In this document: positions 26,182 to 37,331 of the stretch, one piece after another
Layout: every line of letters starts with the position of its first letter
How positions within the stretch are numbered: position 1 is the first letter of the stretch
Assembly (NCBI GenBank): GCA_947044365.1
Contig: OX345641.1
Span: forward strand, 328,501-392,500
Reading direction: 5' to 3'
Length of the DNA stretch: 64,000 bases
From: Petrosia ficiformis
Taxonomy: Eukaryota > Porifera > Demospongiae > Haplosclerida > Petrosiidae
The notes under the pieces: generated by a model
What the model was told of the DNA's origin: nothing
The model's database searches: none
The model's input: only the letters and a program-made list of their open reading frames with translations
Made by a program: the position numbers and the translations under genes

Positions 26182-28236
26182 TTAAGAATCAGAAAAATAA
26201 TCTTTCTCTCTACGTGCAAGAGCAAACTGAGGATCATGAAGCTTTACAAAAGAGACAATATGATTTGGTAGTCCTAGAGTTTGGTATGGAAGATGTTCTC
26301 TTACAATAGTTCTAGCTGCATAGCAGAAGAGAGGAGATGGTCCGAGAGATACAAAATAAGAGTAAGTTGATGAGTTTTGTAAACAGTACTTTGGATGGGC
26401 TGCTGTTCGACCTAGGTAGTTCACGGCATCTATGTGAGCTCCCCATTCTATTAATGTTGAAACACATTCACCAGTTTGTCGTAGAGTCTTACTGATCATA
26501 CTGGCATCCTCAAGTAGTCTCCTGCCATGGCTATTAAGTGTGTTTAAACACTCTTTTCCTCCAGCTTTCATCACAGCTTCAACAAACACATTGAAAATAT
26601 ATATAATAGAACTTAGATCATAACCGAAAAAAAATTTTATTTTCGACATAGTGTGAAACATATGAAAAAGAAGGCTAAACTGGCCACAACTATCATACAG
26701 ATAATTAGAAACTAGTTCGTTTAATAAAGATGTAAATATAGGCGGTAAATAAAACTCAGACTTTGTAGCAAGTGCAACTTTTCTTTCATTTAATAGCCAA
26801 AGCAACATGAGTGATACTGTTAATGAAAGCACATCTGAATTACCTATGAGCTTACCATCAGCTTTATCTCTTATCCGGTCCAAATAACCAAGCAATTTGA
26901 TAGCAAATTGTGCATACCGCTGAAAGTTAAAAGTGTAACCAATCGTATATTCAATACCAAGCACAATCATACCAAAATGCCAACTGAAATCATTCTCTAT
27001 CCCATTACAGTATTCGTACTGTGGATGAGAACACTTGGTCTCGCATATACTCTCTTCTAATTCCATAGCTCTCTCAAAAACACACTCACACTCTTTGTAG
27101 TAACATCTCTTTGAAAAGTATACACCTCTTTTCACTAGACATTCAATCAATGATTGGTCATCGGGACCCATACAGCGTTCTCTGATTAGTAAACATTGAA
27201 AGTAAATATCTACGAGTTTGAAAGTCTGAGTATCCCAAAGTTTTTGTAGATGTTCGGCTGATCTGATCTCAGTGTGGTTTAAATATTTTGATGATAAACT
27301 AGTCAGTTCATCATTTTCAATCTCAGATGCTTCTAATCCTTTAAGCCACAACTGCAGAGCATCTTCCTTGTGATTGTCTGCAACATCGGGGTACTCTATT
27401 TTCGCTGTAGCTAAAAGTAGGTAGGCATCACATTTACAATGTAATGGACAATCTTCTCGTTCTATTAGGAAATCTACAACAGATCGTTTCCCAACAGAGG
27501 CAGCTAGGTACAAAGGGCAAGGAACATAATCTTTGATTCCAGGTTTTGAAGTTGCAAATAATGGTGACATCCCGTAATCCAATAGTACTTTAATAACCTC
27601 GATTTTGCCTTTCTGTGCAGCCTCGTGCATTGCTGTGTATCCCTCGATAGTTTTTTGGCTAATATTACAACCTTTATCAAGTAAAAGCTTGGTTGCTTTT
27701 GCACTACCATTTTGAGCAGCTGCTAAGAGAGGACTCCTTCCGATGGCAACATTCACTTCAGCTCCACACTGAATGAGATATTTCATTATCTCCAAATGTT
27801 CGTAATAAGCTGCAGCTTGCAGTGGAACTATGCATGAAAAAGATCGTTTATGTATATCTGCCCCGTGTGATATGAGGTATTTTACTAGTTCCATATTATC
27901 ATTTGTACAAGCAGCGATCAGAGGTGATATGTTGTATATCTCTCTCTTTTGTGTCTTGGAAGTTATTCTAGATCCTTTATTAATATCTGTTATATTTGGG
28001 AACTCTTCCAGGAAATATTTCACTACATCTAGATGACCATATTGACAAGCTAATACAATTGGTGATTCACGTTCACGTCTGGGATCAGGACAAAAGGTCT
28101 CAGGCCCAAACCTTTCACGATCTGCTTTTGGGATGGACTGAATCATCTTCTTGATCTTACTCAGTTCTCCCTTTTTAGCATGTTTGCATATATCATAGTC
28201 TCTGCCTATAAATTTATATTCAGCCATATTATCCAC
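26182..28236 (-). CDS. FEM1-like ankyrin/TPR protein C, intronless
   Basis: Single open frame of 684 residues from ATG 28236. It is nearly identical to protein B in most ankyrin repeats, in the segment from LTSLSSKYLNHTEIRSAEH through LLIRERCMG, and in the last 80 residues. The stretch between the TPR part and the C-terminal ankyrins, and repeat 5, have diverged. Compared with B, NVANCIGSSP is shortened to NVAIGRSP, removing two residues from an ankyrin repeat. It lies head-to-head with ANAPC10 (138 bp). Probably a CUL2-type substrate receptor by family; which degron it reads cannot be told from sequence. Confidence 0.85.
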   Translation of the reverse strand: MDNMAEYKFIGRDYDICKHAKKGELSKIKKMIQSIPKADRERFGPETFCPDPRRERESPIVLACQYGHLDVVKYFLEEFPNITDINKGSRITSKTQKREIYNISPLIAACTNDNMELVKYLISHGADIHKRSFSCIVPLQAAAYYEHLEIMKYLIQCGAEVNVAIGRSPLLAAAQNGSAKATKLLLDKGCNISQKTIEGYTAMHEAAQKGKIEVIKVLLDYGMSPLFATSKPGIKDYVPCPLYLAASVGKRSVVDFLIEREDCPLHCKCDAYLLLATAKIEYPDVADNHKEDALQLWLKGLEASEIENDELTSLSSKYLNHTEIRSAEHLQKLWDTQTFKLVDIYFQCLLIRERCMGPDDQSLIECLVKRGVYFSKRCYYKECECVFERAMELEESICETKCSHPQYEYCNGIENDFSWHFGMIVLGIEYTIGYTFNFQRYAQFAIKLLGYLDRIRDKADGKLIGNSDVLSLTVSLMLLWLLNERKVALATKSEFYLPPIFTSLLNELVSNYLYDSCGQFSLLFHMFHTMSKIKFFFGYDLSSIIYIFNVFVEAVMKAGGKECLNTLNSHGRRLLEDASMISKTLRQTGECVSTLIEWGAHIDAVNYLGRTAAHPKYCLQNSSTYSYFVSLGPSPLFCYAARTIVREHLPYQTLGLPNHIVSFVKLHDPQFALARREKDYFSDS

Positions 28237-28374
28237 TCATTGATCTCGTGATATCAGTTATCGAACGCGGCCTCCTTTTATTTCTGAGGCCTTCTACTGT
28301 CATTGTGGGTTCTTTTCTGTGTTTTTAATGATATTCATGAAGATATAGGTACCTTTATATACACACCCACCAGC

Positions 28375-30427
28375 ATGGATCCTTCCCTGAGTGGATACTT
28401 AGAAATTGGTAGTCAGGCTGTATGGTCATTATCATCTTGTAAATCTGGATATGGTGTGTCTAATTTAAGAGACAATTCTTTGGAAACATACTGGCAGTAA
28501 GATGTAATACATAAATTATGAGAGGTGTCATGGAGCCATGGTTGGGCCGGGCAACATTCGGGTGGCAAATTTGTAACATGAAATTGTTGAATGGAAATAG
28601 AAGACTGTTATATTCCAAGTCAACATGTTACTTGTGACATTCGACAACCAATTTGGTATCATATACTATAAAACTATTTGTAGCATGCTATAGCTCCATG
28701 TTACAAATGTTGCCTTGTAGTCAGCCAGACACAACATTTGGCGGCTAGTGAGATTAGATTGCAAGATGTGGTACAAAGATTTTTTGTAGTATTAAACTGG
28801 CCATAAGGGAAGAAGCATTATCTGAGTTCTCCCAAAATTACATACCTATAGATCCAATGTACCCCTCCATCACACACTTGTAGGTCCAATGTACCCCTCC
28901 ATCACACACTTTTAGGTCCAATGTACCCCTCCATCACACACTTGTAGGTCCAATGTATCCCTCCATCACACACTTGTGTAGGTCCAATGTACCCTCCATT
29001 ACACACCTATAGGTCTGATGGTGCACAGCCTCACCAAATCAATATTGAATTCATGAAGAGAACAGATATAGGGGTAAATCATATCATTAATGTGTTACTG
29101 TAGGTCACTATCTCTTCCATAGTCTGTTAGTATCTACACAGATTTTGGACAAGATGAGAGCTACACACCTAGTAAGATTGCAGTAAAGGCAGGTACACAT
29201 CATCATGATTTGATTGTAAGTTAATACCACACAAGATATTTGTGTCCACTCACACACTACATACCTTTGTGTAGTCTCATGTACATGTCATCATGACTCA
29301 TTGTATGTCTATTGGCTATACATATGTACACATCACATGGTTGTCATTGTCATGACAATTGTATGTTAAGCTAGTGTTGAATGCTCGTTTTGTTCCCTTA
29401 TACACATAATTATACATTTTCACACACACAGCAAGTACAGCTGATTGAACTTCAAGAACCTAGTGGTTGGATCAATGTGTATTCATCTGAAGAATCTAAG
29501 TATGTGTATAACAACAACTCAGCACTTAAAAATCAGTATATTACTAGTACCTCCAAAGTCAGTGTAATATATTACTATTACTGTCCAAGTCAGTGTATAG
29601 TAATTGACCTCAAGTAATATGCTCCTTTCGAGTAGAGACGTTTTAGGAAATGTTTTTGTCTGGATAGGTATACACTTACTGATTCTAGCAACTTGTGAAC
29701 ATTAAAAGCAGTTTAAAACACGACAGAAATCGGAAACCTCACTGATATAGTAACCCATAACAGTAATAATTATTAGTAATTACCTCAACATAGAGATTGT
29801 ATATTACTATTACCTCAGTTTATTTTAACTACCTATTACTATTAACATTACCCTACATCTGGTGGTGTCATACTCTAGGGTTCAATACAGAAGAGGTAGG
29901 ACACACCCCTCCCTACCCCTAAAAAATATAATAGTTTATATTACGTACATGTATGATCATTAATACATGTAGTTATACGATTGTTGTCCTTAAAACCCTC
30001 AAGTACTTCCATTGAATTCCACTGGATGGCCTTCGATTGTGCAATACCATCGATTGTTCTATCCCAACCAAACCCAAATCTTGTATGAAATCCCGTGTGT
30101 GGGCATCTGGGAATGAGGCTGTTGCATTTTATGTTGTATTTAACACTCCCTCCGTAGACCTATTAGAGTATTCTTACTACAACTTTGTATTCTAGCTAAT
30201 CATCAAAATGGACGTGATACTCATATCAGACAAATCAAAGTGTTTGAACCAAAGTAAGTCTTAACAAATGATAAATACTGTACATAATGTTTGTGATTTG
30301 GTTGCTATGGTAACACAGTCTAAATTTTTGTTCCACTGCCTCTCTCTTTAGACCTGTTAATATACTGAAGTCTACTATTAACGAGTTTTTCACACCTGAA
30401 TTCAAAGCTTATGAAACTCTAAGATGA
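28375..30427 (+). CDS. ANAPC10: Anaphase-promoting complex subunit 10 (DOC domain)
   Basis: APC/C subunit that, with the co-activator, forms the D-box degron site and promotes processive ubiquitination in mitosis. Six exons join in phase (28375-28496, 29013-29073, 29123-29215, 29432-29499, 30158-30253, 30352-30427) to 171 residues; human is 185. DOC-domain signatures are [60 protein letters not shown] and [19 protein letters not shown]. The start is the first in-frame ATG before the domain, so the N-terminal extension is shorter than in vertebrates. The C-terminal tail ends ETLR; in human APC10 the terminal Ile-Arg docks on APC3, and a Leu-Arg end fits that role. Confidence 0.95.
28840..29010. 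repeat. 31-bp tandem repeat in ANAPC10 intron 1
   Basis: About five copies of CACACTTGTAGGTCCAATGT followed by ACCCCTCCAT; the array runs up to the exon 2 acceptor. The rest of this intron (28497-28839) shows nothing recognisable. Confidence 0.88.
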
Positions 30428-30856
30428 CAAACTCTTTTTCTCACTACACACCAATATTTCATGCTGTAATATTCTTTGTTAATGTTTTCATCAGACTAAA
30501 ATAGTCACCAAATGTTGTGCAGACAAAAATTCCCTTGTTAATTATATTCATGAGGGTGATAAACATTAAGGGAGGATGGGTAAAAAAGGAATATATAGTG
30601 TATTATGATATCATTGAGCTTGTCACAGACTACTCCACTAACGTGATGTGAATAACATTTTCTTCTCTGATACCACATTCAATCAAGTCGTATTTTATAG
30701 ACTATGGCTAACTGACCAGTAGTATTGAATTTTACCAGTTAACAATGAATAATTGTACTAACATACATGTATATATACCAAGACCCCACAAGACTCGACA
30801 GAGTTATAAGGATAGCACGCAGCACTAGCTTGGTGGGACAGGTAGATGGATTACTA

Positions 30857-31001
30857 CAGTAGAATCCCTCTATTCTGGACCCTCTTGGGACAAATATAAG
30901 TGTCCTGATAACCAGGATGAATTTATATTATAAAGCACAGTTTGAGATATTTTTTTAAGTGTCCTTAATACAGGGGTGTCCTCAACAGAGGGGTTTCACT
31001 G
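30857..31001. mobile_element. pogo-like Tc1/mariner MITE, 145 bp
   Basis: Starts CAGTAGAATCCCTCTATT and ends CAGAGGGGTTTCACTG, inverted repeats of each other with mismatches. It is flanked by TA on both sides. The terminal CAGT and TA duplication fit Tigger/pogo-type elements. A related copy lies at 23678-23840. Confidence 0.8.
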
Positions 31002-31239
31002 TAACCATACTCTTCTTGGACCAAAGGATAAGTAATTGTGGCCCATATACCCTACAATCAACAATCCAAAAGTCAAAGATTCAATACTACTGGTCCTGGT
31101 AGGTTAGTCATAGCACAGGATATTCTAATGCGAAATGTATTTAGCTAATTATACCTTCAGAAGCACATGTAGTTCAAGTAGTCTACATCTTAAAGCTCTG
31201 TGTGGAAGCATAGTCAAGAATGAATTGAATTATCTATCT

Positions 31240-31810
31240 GCTTGTTAAAAAAACTGTTAAGGCAGCTTTCAAAACAGATAAATAAAATAACGTTTGGAGC
31301 TATGCTTGTTAAAAGGTATTTAACCACAGCTCTGCTTGTCTGCTTGCTAAAACAGTAAATATAAACTGGTATTCAAAACTGGGTCTGTAGTGTGCTTGTT
31401 AAATATACTGGGTCTGCAACTCTGCTTAATAAACAGCTAAATTCTAAACTGGGTCTGGATTCTGGAGCTCAGCTTGTAAACAGGTAATTCTAAACTGGTC
31501 TGCAATTCTGCTTTTTAAATAAACTGGGTCTGCAGCTCTGCTTAGTAAACAGCTAAATTCTAAACTGGGTCTGGAGCTCGGCTTGAATTGTTATTTCTAA
31601 ACTGGGTCTGCGGCTCTGCTCATTTATAACTGGCCTCCTAAGCTGGGTCAGCAGCTGTGCTTATTAAATTCTAAACTGGGTCTGGAGCTCAACTGGGTCT
31701 GCAGCTCTGCTTGTTAACAACAGGTTTTACAAACCAGGTCTGCGGATCCTAAACTGGTCAATTTATACAGGGTCACCAGATCTGCTTGTTAAACAGGTTT
31801 TATAAACTGG
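31240..31810. repeat. Degenerate tandem repeat, GGTCTGCAGCTCTGCTTGTTAAA-type
   Basis: About a dozen irregular units carrying AAACTGGGTCTG and GCTCTGCTT, spaced 25-60 bp. Too diverged to give a consistent unit length by eye. Confidence 0.75.
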
Positions 31811-32090
31811 TACAGCAGGCACATGACCACCACATGCTCAGCATAGCTTACTGTAAGAAATAATAAGAAAAATATATAATTAAACCTCAAAAAAAGGCAA
31901 CAAGAATGAGTACGATTATTAAAGATGTATGCATTAATTAAACTGTATATTAACATACTATAATATGTACCAAATGCATGTTGCTATCTGAAAAGGGAAA
32001 GTGTCAATAACAGACACGACATTATAATGTATCTATGATTTACCATAAGTCTTACATTGTCCAGTTTTATTAATTATTCTCCCCACACTT

Positions 32091-33501
32091 TTATTCATAT
32101 TTTTCTTCATATACAGGAGAACCAGAACGAGACCTTGGCTCATCTTGGTTTCTGGCTGGACTGGGACTCCGGCTAGTTCTTAGTGGGGAACCATCCCTCT
32201 GCTCACGATCTCGTGGAGAGGGTGAACGAGATCCTGCCCTTTCCTCTTTTACTGGAGAGTTAGAACGTTCTCGAGAATGAGATCGGGAACGAGAATGGGA
32301 ACGGGGATGACGTGATGGCTTTGGTGAACGAGAACGAGAGTGAGAAGGTGACCTCTTGTTTCTACGAGGAGAGCGACTGCGACTTCGTGAATAACTTCTT
32401 GAACGACTTCGTTGTCGGTTATATCTACCATAATTGCTATGATAAAAAATAGTTATGATTATAGATGTAATATGAACTCAGCACACAGGTCCTACGAGGT
32501 GTGGGTATGCTCCTATGACATTTTTGAACTTTAGCCCTTCCAATAGGGAGCTTACTATAGAGGAGGCAAATACCAGGGTAACACACCCACCAACTCACTT
32601 TGTATATGGCCACGAGTCACATGTACATGAGAAAAAGGGTCTTAACCCATTAGAAGCACTTTGCTAAAAAAAAATCATATCAAATGTCCAAATTTGCTAT
32701 ATTTGATCAGTAATCTTTCAGTAATCTTAAGTATAACTACATGTGTTTGGTAATCTTTCAGTAATCTTAGAGTAAAATTACATGTATAATTGAGAAGTTG
32801 ATCAATTATTGGGTGTGGCACTTAAAAGAACAAAGTTTACCTAAAACTGTTCAATCAATGATGTATTTACTAGTAAACAAACGAACACTCTCAAATGTAA
32901 CTGGGCATGAATATCAAATATGAATATTTTTTCCCTAGATGAAACACTCATCATACATTATACAAACAAACAAGTATGTACATGTTTACCTTCTTCCTCC
33001 GTAGCCTCCACCATAGCCTCCTCGCCTGCGTTGGTTTTCATTAGGACGTCCAAAACGAGCTAACTGTACTCTCATTTCTCTACCGTCCATAACATGCCCA
33101 TCCATTCTAGCCATGGCTTCTTCAGCATCTCGTCTGTCGTAAAATCGCACAAAGGCAAACCCCCTCGAGTCTTTACTATAGCGATCACGAGGTATATATA
33201 CATCACCAACTTCACCAAACTTCTCAAATATCGGTTTAATCTCATCTGGTGTCACACGAAATGAAAGATTATCCACTTTCAAGCTCACCATCCCTTCCAC
33301 ATTTGGAGGTCGACGGCCATAGTTATAATTATCCATTCCACCTCGGTCCCTGTTATCCCGATCTCTCTCTCTATAGCTATAAGAATCTCTACTATAAGAG
33401 TCTCGACTGTAAGAATCCCTGCTGTAGGATCCCGAATCTCTGTAAGAGTCCCGGTAGGAATCTCTGTAAGAGTCTCTGCTGTAAGAGTCCCTGTAAGACA
33501 T
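32091..33501 (-). CDS. SRSF2-like SR splicing factor with N-terminal RDSY repeats
   Basis: Two exons (32990-33501, 32091-32436) give 285 residues. Residues 1-50 are an unusual tail of RDSYRDS/SRDSY repeats. The RRM (about residues 70-150) reads [56 protein letters not shown] and [16 protein letters not shown], closest to SRSF2/SC35. A Gly-rich linker leads to an RS domain with [12 protein letters not shown] dipeptides in exon 2. Such proteins bind exonic enhancers and recruit spliceosome components. The N-terminal repeat tail is absent from vertebrate SRSF2, so orthology is to the SRSF2/8 class rather than certain one-to-one. Head-to-head with the FKBP11-like gene, 101 bp apart. Confidence 0.9.
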
Positions 33502-33557
33502 GTTTGTAGCTAGATCTGACTGCTCTGTTGTTCACACCAGGAAGAAAGATGACACAC

Positions 33558-33569
33558 TGCGCATGCGCA
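33558..33569. promoter_or_regulatory. Palindromic NRF1-type site in bidirectional promoter
   Basis: Perfect palindrome TGCGCATGCGCA in the 101-bp spacer between the SR-protein and FKBP11-like start codons. It matches the known NRF1/alpha-Pal consensus. Binding is inferred. Confidence 0.65.
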
Positions 33570-33602
33570 TCAATTCTACCCGCCCCTCGTGGAAATGCAA
33601 AA

Positions 33603-34522
33603 ATGGCTGCAAAGATAGTAGGTTTCTTACTGTTGATTCTACTGTGTACATGTACTGCAAAGAAGAAACAGTCAGTGAAGATAATAACAGAGGTTGTGAA
33701 ATATATATATATATTATAGTAAATTATTATCATTATCTTTAGTCTAAACCTTCAGATTGTACAGATGAAGCAGAGAAGGGTGACACACTTGTTGTACATT
33801 ACACAGTGAGTTATAATGATTTGTGTATACATATATACATACATACTGCTATATTTAATCTAGGGTGCATTGGAAGACGGTCAGGTATTTGATACCTCAA
33901 AACAGGCAGGAAGAGAACCATTTGAAGTAACGCTAGGAAAGAATCAAGTTATACCAGGTAAGTAACTAGTCCGGTGTGATCAGACCCAACCTCATGTAAG
34001 TCAGTGAGATATTATTCTTCCTATGACAGGTTGGGAAGAAGGTCTACTAGGAATGTGTCCAGGGTAAGAGAATATACATCATCATTTAATATAATTATAC
34101 GTGTGTATTTATTATAATAACAGAGAAGAAAGGAAATTAATAATTCCATCAAAACTAGCATATGGTGACAGAGGAGTACCAAATGTCATTCCACGTATGT
34201 CTTGTGACATGTCATGTGACGTATGCTCTTGGTGTTTAGTTTAAGAACAGTTCTAGTTATTAACACATACATATTATGTATATCTTGTTTACATACAGCT
34301 GGTGCTACACTGATCTTTCATGTTGAATTACTGGAATTGAAGAAAAAATCTCTTGTCTCAATACCTCAGGGAAATGGATTCTACCTAACATTAGGAGTGG
34401 TAGCTCTACTGATATTAGGAGGATATGAAATATATAAGAGATACAATAAACAATCGGATGAGAGTAGTACTGTTACTAGTAAGAAAAGTGGAAAGAAAGG
34501 AAAACGAGATAAAAAAAGATAA
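33603..34522 (+). CDS. FKBP11: FKBP11-like ER membrane peptidyl-prolyl isomerase
   Basis: Six exons in phase (33603-33692, 33743-33805, 33864-33957, 34030-34063, 34124-34194, 34299-34522) give 191 residues; human FKBP11 is 201. The N-terminal signal peptide is MAAKIVGFLLLILLCTCTA. One FKBP domain shows GDTLVVHYTG, LEDGQVFDTS, VIPGWEEGLLGMC, KLIIPSKLAYGDRGVP and FHVELLEL. A C-terminal membrane segment (FYLTLGVVALLILGGY) and a Lys-rich tail (KKSGKKGKRDKKR) follow. This order, signal-FKBP-TM-basic tail, is the FKBP11 layout, not FKBP2 or FKBP14. Start chosen at 33603 because it begins the signal peptide. Exon 4 is only 34 nt. Confidence 0.9.
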
Positions 34523-34863
34523 TAATTAATGAACATTTAGAAAAATAATTAACCAACTTATTTTTATAATTTTCTTTGCTACCAAATATAACTCAATGAG
34601 TAAGAGATCATTTTTTCAGATTATAATTCTTGTCAATACAATCTTGTGGAGGCAAAGATTTGAAAATACCTTCCACACAATTTTAGTGGAACAATACCCC
34701 TTACCATAATCATGATAATAATTACTTCATAAAAATTAATGAACAACACACAAATATTTTATTGATCTGTAAAAATAATTACCCAGTTTTTTTTTATAAA
34801 ACTCAAATTCTATCCATCTCATTATTTGTCATTAGTTCTTCTGATCGAATGCTCATTACACAC

Positions 34864-36173
34864 TTACTCAAACTTTCCTGATTTTCCTACGCCATCTACA
34901 AACCTTCCAGCATTTCTGATAGCCTCTTTGATAACATCCCATTCTCTACCTTGCTCATATTCATATCTTAATGATTCATTTAGTGATAGTGAAGAGTGTG
35001 TTGAATGAATGGAGGAATAACGATCTTTTCTCAGACAAGCTTGTGGAAATGCTGCAATCTGATTGGCTAGCTTGAGTGCTTCGTTAAGACCTTCACCATC
35101 TGGTACAATCCTGTTTATCAAACCTGACAAGTAAGTGATGTACATGTGTGACTATGTATATGTAAACATCTATGTATGTACATGATTTCTACATGGTTCA
35201 TATAATTTATATAGGAAATTAATACCAGAGATTCAACATATAGACATGCATACTAAAATTATGTCGCTCTCAAAAGCCATAAAGCAATATATTACTAATA
35301 CAAGTATTAATACACTCACCGATATCAAATCCTTCTTCAGCATCCACTTCACGTCCAGTTAATATCAGATCAAGAGCCCGTGACAAACCAATCAATGCAG
35401 GTAATCTGACGGTACCCCCATCAATTAATGGAACACCTAGAGAAAGATAATGTTGAGGTCATCACGAATGCGAACAGACTTTAGCATACATATCACCCCT
35501 AAGTATAGGCATTGGTAAGCAATGTGTCTACATAATTTATGATGCAGCTTCTGGATTTCAGTCTTTGTGGTTAGTCTGGGACAGATAAGATAAAATAATT
35601 TCTTTTAATTACTTGCCAAATCGTCTACAGAATACTCCCATTTTAGCACTCTTTTCTGCAACACGTAGATCACACCACAATGCTAGCTCCATACCACCGG
35701 CTACTGCATAACCAGTCAAACTGGCTATAACAGGTTTAGTAAGGAGGAGACGAGATGGACCCTAATGAAAAAGAAGCTACATAAATGAATAGATTATTAT
35801 TATAAATATATGCATATAAATACATTATAATTACCATTGGTCCTTTTTCGTCCATTGAAAATGGTTTCAACAACACATCTAGTCTTTCGTCTGCAGATGA
35901 TACCTCTTTCAAGTCATATCCTGCACAAAACGTTCCTCCTTTTCCCGCCAAAATTCCCACCAGACTAGACTCATCTTGTTCAAATTTATTGAAAGCATCA
36001 TAAAGTTCATTTGCAGTTTGTGAATTTACACAGTTTCTGTTCTCTGGACGATTTATGGTGACTATTCTAACTAGTCCTTGATCTTCTACGACCACGTGTC
36101 TGTAACTACTAGCATATCGAATGAAAAAGAAAGAAAAAAGACTACATTTTTTCAGCAACTTATTTGTAGCCAT
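34864..36173 (-). CDS. Mitochondrial enoyl-CoA hydratase/isomerase-like protein
   Basis: Crotonase-fold protein of 286 residues from four exons (35835-36173, 35617-35761, 35320-35436, 34864-35123). The N-terminus MATNKLLKKCSLFSFFFIRY is basic and hydrophobic, consistent with a mitochondrial presequence. Family motifs are VRIVTINRPENRN, GTFCAGYDLKEV (oxyanion-hole strand), YAVAGGMELALWCDLRVA and GVPLIDGGTVRLPALIGLSRALDLILTGR. It resembles the bacterial-type EchA group rather than ECHS1. Substrate unknown. The intron after exon 2 begins GCAAGT, so it is GC-AG: only this donor preserves the frame into GVPLIDGG. The start lies 64 bp from the AP5S1 start on the other strand. Confidence 0.85.
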
Positions 36174-36237
36174 TTTTTATTGACATGCTTTAATTTTATT
36201 CATGATAATTGATAGTTAATTAATTAATTAATTAATT

Positions 36238-37117
36238 ATGGTGTTTGCTTTTCTTTGTCAATCTGTTACTTCCACGCCATGTCGGATCTTGTATTCAGCT
36301 GTATATGGAGAAGACATGCATACAGCACTCAGACAGGTTAGTATGTTACAATATTAATGATCCTTGTGATTGTATATATTAGGGAATATCAGCTGATGGT
36401 TTGAGGAAGGTACGAAAAGATCAATTAATGCAGGTATGCTAATAATGAATTTTGTGCACTATTAAAAATTGAGGGGTTATATAGAAAGAACAGCACCTTC
36501 AATATTTCAAGTGGGCGTATCCTCGATTTCTGGAAAAAATTGCATAATCGTCTCAGTAGTGTGTTATAACCACATGGTAACATGAATATCAGCGTGATAT
36601 CAACCATTACTATATAATGGCACTTATAAACACTTCACCTTTCTCGCTTAAACAAACCTAATTGTATCAGTCCATTGAGAGGTGAGCACTGACCAACCTC
36701 AAGATTCTCCCCTGCTCTTAGCTATGGAGGATACTGCTGACTTTGTAACGTATATGCAAATTCACCGGTCACCATGGAAACTTCATGTTTGGACTAGAGA
36801 TCAAAGGTTTCCATGGCAACCTCGCTCCTATTACACCCCTGGTTATCAATAAACATGTTTTTAGAACTCCTCTGTTATACATTCCTTCAGTAGCTTTTCT
36901 TGTTTGTTCAATATTCATAAAGGTAGCGTGTAGAGTTCAGGCTGAGTTTGGTTTTAGAATGGAGGCTAAAGACAGGGTACCGAGAGGTCATGTGAGGGAG
37001 GAATCCATGGAGAAGTAAGATTTTATTAAATATCATTTTATATTATTATAATCTAATATTGATAGAAATACAAGTTATGAAAAAGGATACTTCAGGTAAT
37101 AATACATACACACTTAC

Positions 37118-37150
<33 letters not shown>

Positions 37151-37297
37151 TGATATATACATACATACATAGTTACATACATACATACATACATATATAC
37201 ATTACATACATACATACATGCTACATACAACATATACATAGTACATACATACATACATACATATACACATACATGCATACATTTATATGCACATACA

Positions 37298-37331
<34 letters not shown>

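Larger units (their letters stand above)
30428..32090. other. Convergent intergenic region, no gene seen
   Basis: Lies between the ANAPC10 and SR-protein stops. It holds the pogo-like element at 30857-31001 and the degenerate array at 31240-31810. No frame with homology was found. Confidence 0.7.

Noticed and set aside
36671..36920. Possible extra AP5S1 exons (SIER; MEDTADFVTYMQ frame)
   Set aside because: Neither joins in phase, while skipping to 36923 gives a direct match to the conserved RKEQ...VARQV region of AP5S1.
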